Assembly (NCBI GenBank): GCA_045534635.1
Contig: JAZSKB010000032.1
Span: forward strand, 1 to 61,929
DNA from: UBA1205 sp045534635
Lineage (GTDB): Bacteria; Bacteroidota; Bacteroidia; Bacteroidales; WCHB1-69
Length of the DNA stretch: 61,929 nt
Reading direction: 5' to 3'
Part shown: one piece after another, positions 50,461-58,102 of the stretch
Layout of the letters: each line of letters opens with the position of its first letter
Numbering within the stretch: position 1 is the stretch's first letter
Program-made: the position numbers and the translations under genes
The notes under the pieces: model-generated
Database searches by the model: none
Told to the model about the DNA's origin: nothing
What the model saw: the letters and a program-made list of their open reading frames with translations, nothing else

Positions 50461-50468
50461 CTAAAGAT

Positions 50469-51542
50469 ATGTATAAATATTTATTTGTTTTAATATTCAT
50501 TTTATTTATAGCTAATAACTCTATTTGGGCTCAAAAACAAATTAAAACAATAAAACAAACTGAGTACGAATGTGTTATTGTTGATAATATCCCTCAAAAA
50601 GGAAAGGTTATATGTTGTAATAACTTTTATCAATCTTTTGACAAACAAGGCAATTTGTTGGAAGAAATTAAATATGATGTTGATGGTTTGATTGACGAAA
50701 GAGAAATTTTTCGTTTTGATGAAAATGGAAATGAAATTGAAAATATTCTTTATATAAAAGATAATTATATTGAATATAAGTATATTAGTAAATATGATAA
50801 ACGTTCTAATTTATTGGAAAAACAAATGTTCAATGACGAAAATGTTTTGATAAGTTGTGAAAAAATGACTTATGATTTGAATGGAATGCTTATCAAATTG
50901 ATAGAAACAAACGAAAAAGGAAAGGTGGTTCGTAAAGAAAACAAACGATACAATGAAAGAGGTGATATTGTCTTTGATAATTGTCAGTATGTTGGAAAAA
51001 ATGGTTTTGGTTGGCAAGAAGTTTTTCTGTATAATGAGCGGGGAAAATTGATGCGATTTATTGGTTATTCCGATTGTGTTTTTGCTCCTGATGGTTCTTT
51101 TGTTGAACGTGAATTAGCAGAAGACAATGAACTTAAAAAATATGAATTGATTTATAATGAGCAATTCTTATTGTCGCAAGTTCGCTTGTATAATGAAAAA
51201 TCGCTATTGAAAAAGCAGTGGACATATAATTATGAAGATAATCGCTGTTCTGCAAAATCTTTGTTCGATGGTGAGGGAAAATTGTTACAGCAATCGTTAT
51301 ATTCGCAAACATCTCAAGGAAAAAAAATCATCATTTTAGATGACAAAAAACAAATAATTTCTCAATATGAATACGATAAATATAACAATCTCATAGAAAT
51401 TTATGAAAATAAAAATGGTGTCCTGACTTCAATAAAATATGATTATCATTACAATGGTAACGATTGGATAACGATGTTAACTTTTGATAAAATAAAGCAA
51501 AAATATATATCATATACAGAACGAGAAATCGTTTATTATTAA
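50469..51542 (+). CDS. secreted YD/RHS-like repeat protein of unknown function
   Basis: This 357-residue protein has a signal peptide (1-21, ending IWA before Gln). The body is a series of about 20-residue beta-hairpin units of the type FDENGNEIENILY, YDKRSNLLEKQMF, YDLNGMLIKLIE, YNERGDIVFDN, YDKYNNLIEIYE. This resembles the short YD/MORN-like repeats found in RHS shells and in small secreted proteins. There is no T9SS sorting domain. No function can be assigned. Its terminator carries the same GCAAC/GTTGC motif that flanks the LRR genes. Confidence 0.6.
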   Translation: MYKYLFVLIFILFIANNSIWAQKQIKTIKQTEYECVIVDNIPQKGKVICCNNFYQSFDKQGNLLEEIKYDVDGLIDEREIFRFDENGNEIENILYIKDNYIEYKYISKYDKRSNLLEKQMFNDENVLISCEKMTYDLNGMLIKLIETNEKGKVVRKENKRYNERGDIVFDNCQYVGKNGFGWQEVFLYNERGKLMRFIGYSDCVFAPDGSFVERELAEDNELKKYELIYNEQFLLSQVRLYNEKSLLKKQWTYNYEDNRCSAKSLFDGEGKLLQQSLYSQTSQGKKIIILDDKKQIISQYEYDKYNNLIEIYENKNGVLTSIKYDYHYNGNDWITMLTFDKIKQKYISYTEREIVYY

Positions 51543-51560
51543 AAATAAAAGATTTTAAAC

Positions 51561-51600
51561 AAAAGCAACATCGGCAACGTCGTTGCTTTTTTATTTTTTT
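51561..51600 (+). terminator. terminator with the GCAAC/GTTGC motif
   Basis: AAAAGCAAC (51562-51570 region) pairs with GTTGCTTTT (51582-51590) and a long T-run follows. It begins the repeated intergenic block that also follows yidC. Confidence 0.7.
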
Positions 51601-51606
51601 TATCTT

Positions 51607-51693
51607 CGGAGGTTGAGCCTGCCGAAACCTCCGTATTTCATGTGTTTTTTTTCGGTGTCTGATTTTTTCGGTGTCTGAGCCTGTCGAAGACAC
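51607..51693. repeat. REP-like palindromes with core GAGCCTGYCGA
   Basis: Two palindromes share the 11-base core but have different arms: CGGAGGTT/AACCTCCG around GAGCCTGCCGA (51607-51633) and GTGTCT/AGACAC around GAGCCTGTCGA (51671-51693). The arms differ but remain complementary. A partial copy, TTCGGTGTCTGA, lies at 51651-51662. Similar elements with GAGCCTGTCGA are common extragenic repeats in many bacteria. Confidence 0.75.
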
Positions 51694-51766
51694 GTAAAAA
51701 ATAATAATACAGTGACTTTAAAAAAAAAAATTTTTCTAAAACAAAAATTTGTATTAAAAAAAGTTG

Positions 51767-51774
51767 TACTTTTG
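51767..51774 (+). promoter_or_regulatory. promoter of the second LRR T9SS gene
   Basis: TACTTTTG lies in an extended sequence starting with TTTTTCTAAAACAAAAAT at 51731 that is almost repeated at the right end of the window. The part TTAAAAAAAGTTGTA next to the -7 element also occurs at the first LRR gene. Confidence 0.6.
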
Positions 51775-52099
51775 CAAAGTTGTAAGTGGAATTTTTTGCA
51801 AAGTTTTTAAGTGACTTTTTGCAAAAGTCCAAGGGAAATAAATGTTCATTAAAATTAAGAATGTGGAAGATAATAGATTTTTTTATAACCAACACGATAT
51901 AAAGCAGTGGTACGTTAAAAAAACATGCCACGATATAACTGCTTGTAAATCAACAGTTTACATGGGGGGGGTAAATTCCTCTATTTACAATTTACAATTT
52001 TGTAAACCGACAACTTATACAGATAACCTTTTTTTGAGGCTATCTGTATTTTTTTTGTAGAAATTTTAATAAAATTAATTTAATAATACAAAAATAATA
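51775..52099 (+). promoter_or_regulatory. long structured leader with terminator-like hairpin
   Basis: The leader contains two and a half tandem copies of a unit of about 24 nt (TTTTGCAAAGTTnTAAGTGnA) at 51770-51828. A chain of complementary GTAAA and TTTAC motifs follows (51945, 51956, 51971, 51983, 51991, 52001) that can pair in mutually exclusive ways around a run of eight G (51964-51971). It ends with a terminator-like hairpin, ATACAGATA/TATCTGTAT (52017-52025/52041-52049), followed by eight T, 43 bp before the start. A 72-codon open frame inside it (51842-52060) lacks protein character. I infer an attenuator or RNA switch of unknown class. Confidence 0.55.
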
Positions 52100-54964
52100 A
52101 TGATTATGACAAAAATTCGCAGAACATTAGCACCTCGGTGCAAGAGCATTTTAGGAATGATAGTAGCAGGAATGCTATTATTTGGTGGGGCAACACAAGC
52201 CCAAAACATGAAACAAAAAATAACACTTACGGTAAAGAAACAGACGAAGGTTGAAATCTCATTAGCCGCAAATGCGTATGCAACGAAGATACAATTCCAA
52301 GCACCTGAAACGTTAGTCGCTTGGTGGGATACAATAGGTATAAAGCAACGCCTAATTACAATTTCTCCCTCGGATGCTGGGACTATAGAAATTTACGGTG
52401 ATGTAACAACACTTGCTATTGAAAGAAATAATCACAATATACTGGAAATAGATGCAAGTACAAACACAGCATTAACGAAAATTATCTGTAGAGATGACTC
52501 TCTAAAATCGTTAAATATTACTAATTGTACAGCGTTAACTTATTTGAATTGCAGTAAGACTAAAATATCAAGTTTAGATTTAAGCAAACATACAGCGTTA
52601 ACTGAATTGTCTTGCTATGGTAATAAAATGTCAAGTTTAGATGTAAGCAAAAATACAGCGTTAACTCATTTGTATTGCCAAAATAATCAATTAACCTCAT
52701 TAGATGTCAGCAATAATCCAGATTTATGTGTATTGGTGGCTTATGGTAATAATTTCTCTACCGAAGGGTTCGATAGCTTAATGTGCTCTTTACCAATGAG
52801 AACGCCAGAAAAAAAAGGATATTTTAATCCTATTTATATTACGAGTGATACTTCTACGGAACAAAGTAATTTTGAAAAAAGTAATGTTACTAATGCTACA
52901 GCAAAAAATTGGGAAGTAAAAGATGTAGATAACAATGATGATCTCACAACAACAGGAACATATTCTTGTGTCCAAGTAAACAGTGACCGCTATATTACGC
53001 TAACAGTTACCAAAGATTCATTAATCTTTATCAGATTGGCAACAGATTCTGCTAATATTCCTGTTAGAATTGTTAGCGGTGAGTGGGATACAACAATAAT
53101 AACTGCTGATAATAAAGTGACAGGTCAGATTAAATGTAAAGCCGGAGACGAAACTATGACTATCTACGGTGATGTAAAGAGGTTTGATTGTTACAGTAAT
53201 AAAACTAAAATTACAGGAATAGATGTAAGCAATAATATCGCATTATATGCTTTGTTTTGTTACGGAAACAATATAAGTGCATTAGATGTAACCAAAAATA
53301 CAGCGTTAACTGAATTGTGGTGTTATGAAAATCAATTAACAAGTTTAGATGTAACCAAAAATACTGTGTTACGGAGGTTGCTATGCTCTTCTAATCAATT
53401 AACAAGTTTAGATGTAAGCAAAAATACAGCGTTAACTGGATTGTATTGCTCTTCTAATCAATTAACAAGTTTAGATGTAAGCAAAAATACAGCGTTAACT
53501 GAATTATCTTGCTATGATAATCAATTAACAAGTTTAGATGTAAGCAAAAATACAGCGTTAATTGAATTGTATTGCGAAAATAATCAATTAACCTCTTTAG
53601 AACTAAGCAATTGTATTGAATTGCTAAACTTGATATGTTGTAACAACAAATTGACTTCTTTAAATGTAGCAGATTGTATTGAATTGACACTTTTGAACTG
53701 TCATACTAATAACTTTACAACACAAGCGTATGAGGATTTAATGTGTTCATTGAATTATAAAGAAGACGGCAAAGATAAAAACTTTGTTCCATTGGTTAAT
53801 ATAATAGATGATGCAAATAAATCCATATTTATGGCAACAACTGCACAAAATGCAATAAACAAAGGCTGGAAAATCATTTATGATTCGTTAGATGAAGAAG
53901 GAAATGTAATGAAAATAACAGAAACAACAGGTGCTTATGATTGTCCATTGATGGTAAATACGTCAAATTGTATTAAACTAATTGTTACTAAAGGGACTGA
54001 TATTGGTTTTAATATAACTGTACAACAAAAAATGCCAATAAGAATAGTGTGTGGTTCTATAGATACGGTAATGTTATTAATTGGAAAAAAAGAAGAAGAA
54101 ATACGCATTTTAGCTGAAAATGAAATAGTCAATATTTATGGATATGTTCGAGGTATAGTTATAAATAAAACCAATAACCCAACAGCAACCGTAAAAATTT
54201 TAGAAGCTAAAGATAATATTTCATTGCAATGGGTTATAATAGAAGATATATCAAGTATGACAACCTTGAATGTAAGTGGTTGTTCAACGTTAGACGACAT
54301 AATATGTAAACAAACTAAAAATATAGCCTCTTTAAATATCAGTGGTTGTCCAAATTTAAAAAACTTGATTTGCGAAGGTACTAAACTAACAACTTTGAAT
54401 CTAAACGGCTTCAAAAATTTAATACACTTGTCTTGTGATTCAAATAGTAATTTAACCTCATTGAATATAGAGGGTTGTACATCTTTGAATTATTTAAGTA
54501 GTGTAGGAACCAAATTCTCAACCCAAGGATATGATTCGTTAATGTGTTATTTACCACAAGGAGGTGATAATAATTATTATTATCCATTGTTACATAAGGA
54601 CGATGAAAATGCAGCCGCATTTATGGCAACTAATGCAGGCAATGCAAAGGCTAAAAATTGGAAGGTTAACTACGGCGAAACAGACAGTGAAATAGAAACA
54701 ACAGGAACTTACGATTGTAATGGATTGTCTATAGAAGAGGGAGAAGATGCAATGGGAATAGCATTGTATCCCAACCCAGCCAAAACAATGTTAAATATCG
54801 AAAATGCCATAGGAAATGTTCAAATATTTGACATAACCGGTCGTATGCTTATCAATGTAGAAAATAAAGAAACCAACTTGTTACAAATCAATGTTTCCAA
54901 TTTGTCAAAAGGAATGTATTTTGTAAAAGTCGGCAACTATACCACCAAGTTTGTAAAAGAATAG
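52100..54964 (+). CDS. LRR surface protein with T9SS type A sorting domain
   Basis: This 954-residue protein has a signal peptide (ending TQA before Gln at about 34-35) and a type A sorting domain at the end (YPNPAKTMLNIEN to KFVKE). Between them are three tandem supermodules (about 36-295, 298-620 and 623-870). Each has a beta domain beginning ITLTVxK or similar and containing IYGDV or IYGYV, a stretch of 21-residue LRR units (LTSLDVSKNTALTELYCSSNQ), and a tail with LMCSLP and TTGTYxC. The LRR class is nearer internalins than BspA. The sorting domain is almost identical to that of the 16.7-kb gene. It is likely a surface adhesin or binding protein; the ligand is unknown. Confidence 0.85.
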   Translation: MIMTKIRRTLAPRCKSILGMIVAGMLLFGGATQAQNMKQKITLTVKKQTKVEISLAANAYATKIQFQAPETLVAWWDTIGIKQRLITISPSDAGTIEIYGDVTTLAIERNNHNILEIDASTNTALTKIICRDDSLKSLNITNCTALTYLNCSKTKISSLDLSKHTALTELSCYGNKMSSLDVSKNTALTHLYCQNNQLTSLDVSNNPDLCVLVAYGNNFSTEGFDSLMCSLPMRTPEKKGYFNPIYITSDTSTEQSNFEKSNVTNATAKNWEVKDVDNNDDLTTTGTYSCVQVNSDRYITLTVTKDSLIFIRLATDSANIPVRIVSGEWDTTIITADNKVTGQIKCKAGDETMTIYGDVKRFDCYSNKTKITGIDVSNNIALYALFCYGNNISALDVTKNTALTELWCYENQLTSLDVTKNTVLRRLLCSSNQLTSLDVSKNTALTGLYCSSNQLTSLDVSKNTALTELSCYDNQLTSLDVSKNTALIELYCENNQLTSLELSNCIELLNLICCNNKLTSLNVADCIELTLLNCHTNNFTTQAYEDLMCSLNYKEDGKDKNFVPLVNIIDDANKSIFMATTAQNAINKGWKIIYDSLDEEGNVMKITETTGAYDCPLMVNTSNCIKLIVTKGTDIGFNITVQQKMPIRIVCGSIDTVMLLIGKKEEEIRILAENEIVNIYGYVRGIVINKTNNPTATVKILEAKDNISLQWVIIEDISSMTTLNVSGCSTLDDIICKQTKNIASLNISGCPNLKNLICEGTKLTTLNLNGFKNLIHLSCDSNSNLTSLNIEGCTSLNYLSSVGTKFSTQGYDSLMCYLPQGGDNNYYYPLLHKDDENAAAFMATNAGNAKAKNWKVNYGETDSEIETTGTYDCNGLSIEEGEDAMGIALYPNPAKTMLNIENAIGNVQIFDITGRMLINVENKETNLLQINVSNLSKGMYFVKVGNYTTKFVKE
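53278..53660 (+). repeat. tandem 63-bp LRR-coding repeats
   Basis: Six or so 63-bp units with near-identical stretches, such as GATGTAAGCAAAAATACAGC and TCTTCTAATCAATTAACAAG, lie in tandem. They encode the 21-residue LRR units and could expand or contract by slippage. Confidence 0.8.
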
Positions 54965-55000
54965 TTGAATTTTTTCATGATACTTTAGTTTTTTTAAAGC

Positions 55001-55031
55001 AACTCCCCGCAATTTGCGGGGAGTTTTTTTT
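55001..55031 (+). terminator. terminator of the second LRR gene
   Basis: AACTCCCCGCAA (55001-55012) pairs with TTGCGGGGAGTT (55014-55025), followed by a run of T. Confidence 0.85.
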
Positions 55032-55147
55032 GCAACGTTGTTGCTTTTATATTTTTTTATCAATGGAGGTTGAGCCTGCCGAAGACAGCCGAAAATTCAT
55101 GAGTTTTTTCTTTCGGTGTCTGAGCCTGTCGAAGACAGCCGAAATTT
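55032..55147. repeat. 3' module and two REP-like elements
   Basis: GCAACGTTGTTGC with TTTTATATTTTTTT (55032-55057) matches the module after the first LRR gene. ATCAATGGAGGTTGAGCCTG follows, as after yidC. Two GAGCCTGYCGA cores lie at 55072-55082 and 55122-55132, each followed by AGACAGCCGAAA. The block ends 28 bp before the M16 gene. Confidence 0.75.
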
Positions 55148-55175
55148 ATATGTTTTAATGGGAAATTTGCAAATA

Positions 55176-56444
55176 CTATCCAACAATAATTTCTGTAAAA
55201 TCTTCTTTATTTAAGAAAGTTTGAGCAATTTCGTATAGAGTTTGACTTGTTGTTGTTTGGATAATATTTAAACTATGTTGCCAATAAGATTCATCTCTTT
55301 GGAAATCAACAAGTTCTATGTATTGCTCTAATTGATTGAAAACGCCATCGAAAGAACGAAGCCGACTTCCATAAATATAATTTTTTACTATATTAAGTTC
55401 TTCTTCTGTTATCAATTGGTTTTGTAAAGAAGAAAATTCGGCATAAATTTCTTCTACCACAAGGTTTGCTTGTTCTTTGTTGACATCAGCACTAACATAA
55501 AACAATCCACTGAACAACATTGGAGTCATTCGAGAATAGATATTGTATGCCAATCCTTTGCTTTCTCTTATATTGCTCATCAATCGGGAACCAAAATAGC
55601 CTCCCAAAACCATATTGAGCAGTTTGCAAGTTGTCCAATTTGGATTGTTTGAGGTAAAAATTCTTTTACCAATATAGATACTTGTCTGAACAGCATTTTC
55701 CTTTTCGATATATATTTTTTTTGCAGAAAGCGAAGATTTGTAATTCAAAATAGGAAGCGTTACATCTTTTTTTTGTATTTTTTCAAAATGTTGATTAATA
55801 GTATTATAAAACGATTCGTCAAGATTTCCAGCGAAAAATAATTTAATATTTCCAGCATGAAAATATTGATTATAAAAATCTACAATATCTTCACGAAGAA
55901 AGGCATCAACATTATTTAAATTGGCAATTTGTCCATAAGGATGATTTTCTCCATAAAGAGATTCAATCAATTTGAAATATCCTAAATGAGCGTTTTTTTC
56001 TAATTTGATAGCCAATTCATTTTTTATTTTTTGTTTAAAGATATTAATTTTATCTTCTGGAAAAGTTGCTTCTGTCAACATTTCGGTAAGTAACAATAGG
56101 ATAGATTCCGTTGCTGTTTTTGGAAAATAAATGGTAATACCCACATATTCTCTTGCGGAAGATGTAGAATAATAAGCACCAGCAAAATCCATTTTTTCAG
56201 CAATTTCTTCTGCACTATGATGCAAAGTTCCTTCTTGCAAAAGATTGATACAGGCACGTGCTACCGAAATTTTCTTTTGAAATGTTGAACCTGCATAAAT
56301 ACGAATATCCAAACGAATCAAATTAATTGAATGATTATCAATTCCATAACAAGATATTCCATTGGACAATGTATATTTATTGATAATAGGTGTTTGAAAA
56401 CCTTGAAAATTATAAACTTTAGGAGCAATACTTCTATCTAACAT
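55176..56444 (-). CDS. M16 family (insulinase-like) protein, apparently inactive
   Basis: This 422-residue protein has the M16 fold: an N-terminal domain beginning NKYTLSNGISCYGIDNHSINLIRLDIRIYAGS and a C-terminal domain with SNPNWTTCKLLNMVLGGYFGSRLMSNIRESKGLAYNIYS. The zinc motif HxxEH that should follow the GS segment is absent; the position reads ARACINLLQEGTLHHS. It is therefore probably the non-catalytic subunit type, which pairs with an active M16 partner encoded elsewhere, or acts as a scaffold. No signal peptide is visible. It lies 3 bp after the sigma-operon gene at 56448 and should be co-transcribed. Confidence 0.8.
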   Translation of the reverse strand: MLDRSIAPKVYNFQGFQTPIINKYTLSNGISCYGIDNHSINLIRLDIRIYAGSTFQKKISVARACINLLQEGTLHHSAEEIAEKMDFAGAYYSTSSAREYVGITIYFPKTATESILLLLTEMLTEATFPEDKINIFKQKIKNELAIKLEKNAHLGYFKLIESLYGENHPYGQIANLNNVDAFLREDIVDFYNQYFHAGNIKLFFAGNLDESFYNTINQHFEKIQKKDVTLPILNYKSSLSAKKIYIEKENAVQTSIYIGKRIFTSNNPNWTTCKLLNMVLGGYFGSRLMSNIRESKGLAYNIYSRMTPMLFSGLFYVSADVNKEQANLVVEEIYAEFSSLQNQLITEEELNIVKNYIYGSRLRSFDGVFNQLEQYIELVDFQRDESYWQHSLNIIQTTTSQTLYEIAQTFLNKEDFTEIIVG

Positions 56445-56447
56445 GTG

Positions 56448-57488
56448 TTATTCTCTTATAAGTAAAAATTCATTTTGTTGTAAACCAACATTTCCAGAAA
56501 AATCTTCGTAACGAACACGATAAAAATACATACCATGAGGTTGCGTTTTTCCACGAAAAGTGCCGTCCCAACTAATATTTTGATTATTACTTTGAAAAAC
56601 TATTTGATTTTGTTGATTATAAATACATATTTCAAAGTTTTTTAGTGGTTCAGATGATTGAATTATGAAAAAATCGTTTAATCCATCGCCATTGGGAGTA
56701 AATGCTGTTGGTATAAACACTTTTGCACAAGACAAATAAGTAATATGAATATCGATAGTTGTATCTATTCCCGATTCATTGGTAAATGAGACACTAATAA
56801 TGTCATTATGGTTAGGAATCAATGTAATAACATCTGTTGATTCCCCATTCGACCAGTGAACATTTGTTGCATTTTTTACAAATAATTCAATAGGAGAATC
56901 TGGACAAATTGCAGTATCTTTGCTGTAAATTGTTTTTGATTGGGTTTGTGTTGGAGGGCTTGTTAAAATTGTTGATTTAGTATCTGATACATCAATAGGT
57001 GTTTTATTTTCTTGTTGTTTATTTATTTGATTTTCAATATTATCAAATTGTTGTATTGATGTAGAATTGTTTTGAACAATTACTTTTGTTGGAATTTGTA
57101 TAGGCAAATTAGTTTTTGTATCTGTATTATTTTCCTTGTTTACAATTTCTTTTGAATTGTTCTTATTTTGTTGAATTTCAATATTTTGTTGAATACTATC
57201 TTCTTGTGATACAATAATATTTGTTTTTTGTGTTGTATTGTTTTGATTATCAGTTATTTCTGTGTTTTGTGTTGTTGTGTTTTCATTTATTTCTGTATTG
57301 AAAATAGTGAACCATAGCATTGCAACAATACCCAATGTTCCAATAGCGACAAAAGTGGTTTTACGATAATATTTTTTTATACGATTTTGTTTTTGGATTT
57401 GTTTCCAAATATTATCGGGAGGGGTAACAGAAAAATCTGCAAATTGTTCTTTGTAAAATTTTCCAATATCTTTATGTGTTTTTGTCAT
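56448..57488 (-). CDS. anti-sigma-like membrane protein with T9SS type B sorting domain
   Basis: This 346-residue protein has three parts. Residues 1-40 are cytoplasmic, with FADFSVTPPDNIWKQIQKQN, typical of Bacteroidota proteins encoded after ECF sigma factors. One transmembrane helix follows (about 45-62). A long Gln/Asn/Thr-rich linker (about 65-190) leads to a small beta domain and a gliding-type CTD (about 255-346) with FIPTAFTPNGDGLNDFF, FEICIYNQQNQIVF, WDGTFRG and PHGMYFYRVRY. The start overlaps the sigma gene by 4 bp. A membrane-anchored protein carrying a T9SS CTD is unusual: it may sense T9SS status rather than be secreted. That role is inference. Confidence 0.8.
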   Translation of the reverse strand: MTKTHKDIGKFYKEQFADFSVTPPDNIWKQIQKQNRIKKYYRKTTFVAIGTLGIVAMLWFTIFNTEINENTTTQNTEITDNQNNTTQKTNIIVSQEDSIQQNIEIQQNKNNSKEIVNKENNTDTKTNLPIQIPTKVIVQNNSTSIQQFDNIENQINKQQENKTPIDVSDTKSTILTSPPTQTQSKTIYSKDTAICPDSPIELFVKNATNVHWSNGESTDVITLIPNHNDIISVSFTNESGIDTTIDIHITYLSCAKVFIPTAFTPNGDGLNDFFIIQSSEPLKNFEICIYNQQNQIVFQSNNQNISWDGTFRGKTQPHGMYFYRVRYEDFSGNVGLQQNEFLLIRE

Positions 57489-58042
57489 AGTACCTCTTTT
57501 TTTAGAAAATCATTGACTTTTTGTTTTAAAATTCTTTTGGCTTTGAACAACTGTGAACGGCAATTGGAATTAGAACATTGCAACATTGCTGCAACTTCAT
57601 CGTATGAATAACCTTCAATTTCACATAAATTAAACACCATACGATAGCCATCGGGCAAACTCTGGATAAAATTCAACAACACCTGTTGTGACAATTTATC
57701 TGAATAGTTAATCGATTCATCTTCAATTTGATATAGATTATCTTCATAACTATCTACAACATCTTGTTGACGTTTTTGTTTTTTATAATATTGTAACGCT
57801 TTGTTGATTACAATACGTGTCAACCATGCTTTTAAAGTCCCTGTTCCTTTATATTGTTCCAAACTGTCAAATATTTTTATAAATGCATCTTGCAAAACAT
57901 CTTGAGCATCTGCTTCATTACGAGTATATCGTAGGGCAACACCAAAAAGCGATGGACTATAACGATAGTACAATTGTGTTTTGTATCGCTCATTTCCGTT
58001 GTTACAGCCTACAATAAGTTCCTCATCAGTCAACATTTGCAT
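57485..58042 (-). CDS. ECF-type RNA polymerase sigma-70 factor
   Basis: This sigma factor of 185 residues contains only regions 2 and 4. Region 2 reads YYRYSPSLFGVALRYTRNEADAQDVLQDAFIKIF and continues with GTGTLKAWLTRIVINKAL. Region 4 reads LPDGYRMVFNLCEIEGYSYDEVAAML and ends NCRSQLFKAKRILKQKV. The usual GxSxGTSRSQL turn is CSNSNCRSQL here. It directs RNA polymerase to an alternative promoter class. The next two genes (anti-sigma-like T9SS type B protein and M16 protein) form its operon. In Porphyromonas the ECF factor SigP links to T9SS gene control; a similar role here is a hypothesis. Confidence 0.9.
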   Translation of the reverse strand: MQMLTDEELIVGCNNGNERYKTQLYYRYSPSLFGVALRYTRNEADAQDVLQDAFIKIFDSLEQYKGTGTLKAWLTRIVINKALQYYKKQKRQQDVVDSYEDNLYQIEDESINYSDKLSQQVLLNFIQSLPDGYRMVFNLCEIEGYSYDEVAAMLQCSNSNCRSQLFKAKRILKQKVNDFLKKEVL

Positions 58043-58102
58043 TTGTTGTTTATATCAATGATTCTTTTAGTTGGAAATTTGTTGCCTACAAGTGCAATTT
58101 TT

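Noticed and set aside
51842..52060. 72-codon open frame in the leader of the 52-kb LRR gene
   Set aside because: Its composition is not protein-like, it runs through the G8 tract and the terminator-like hairpin, and it has no recognisable motif.
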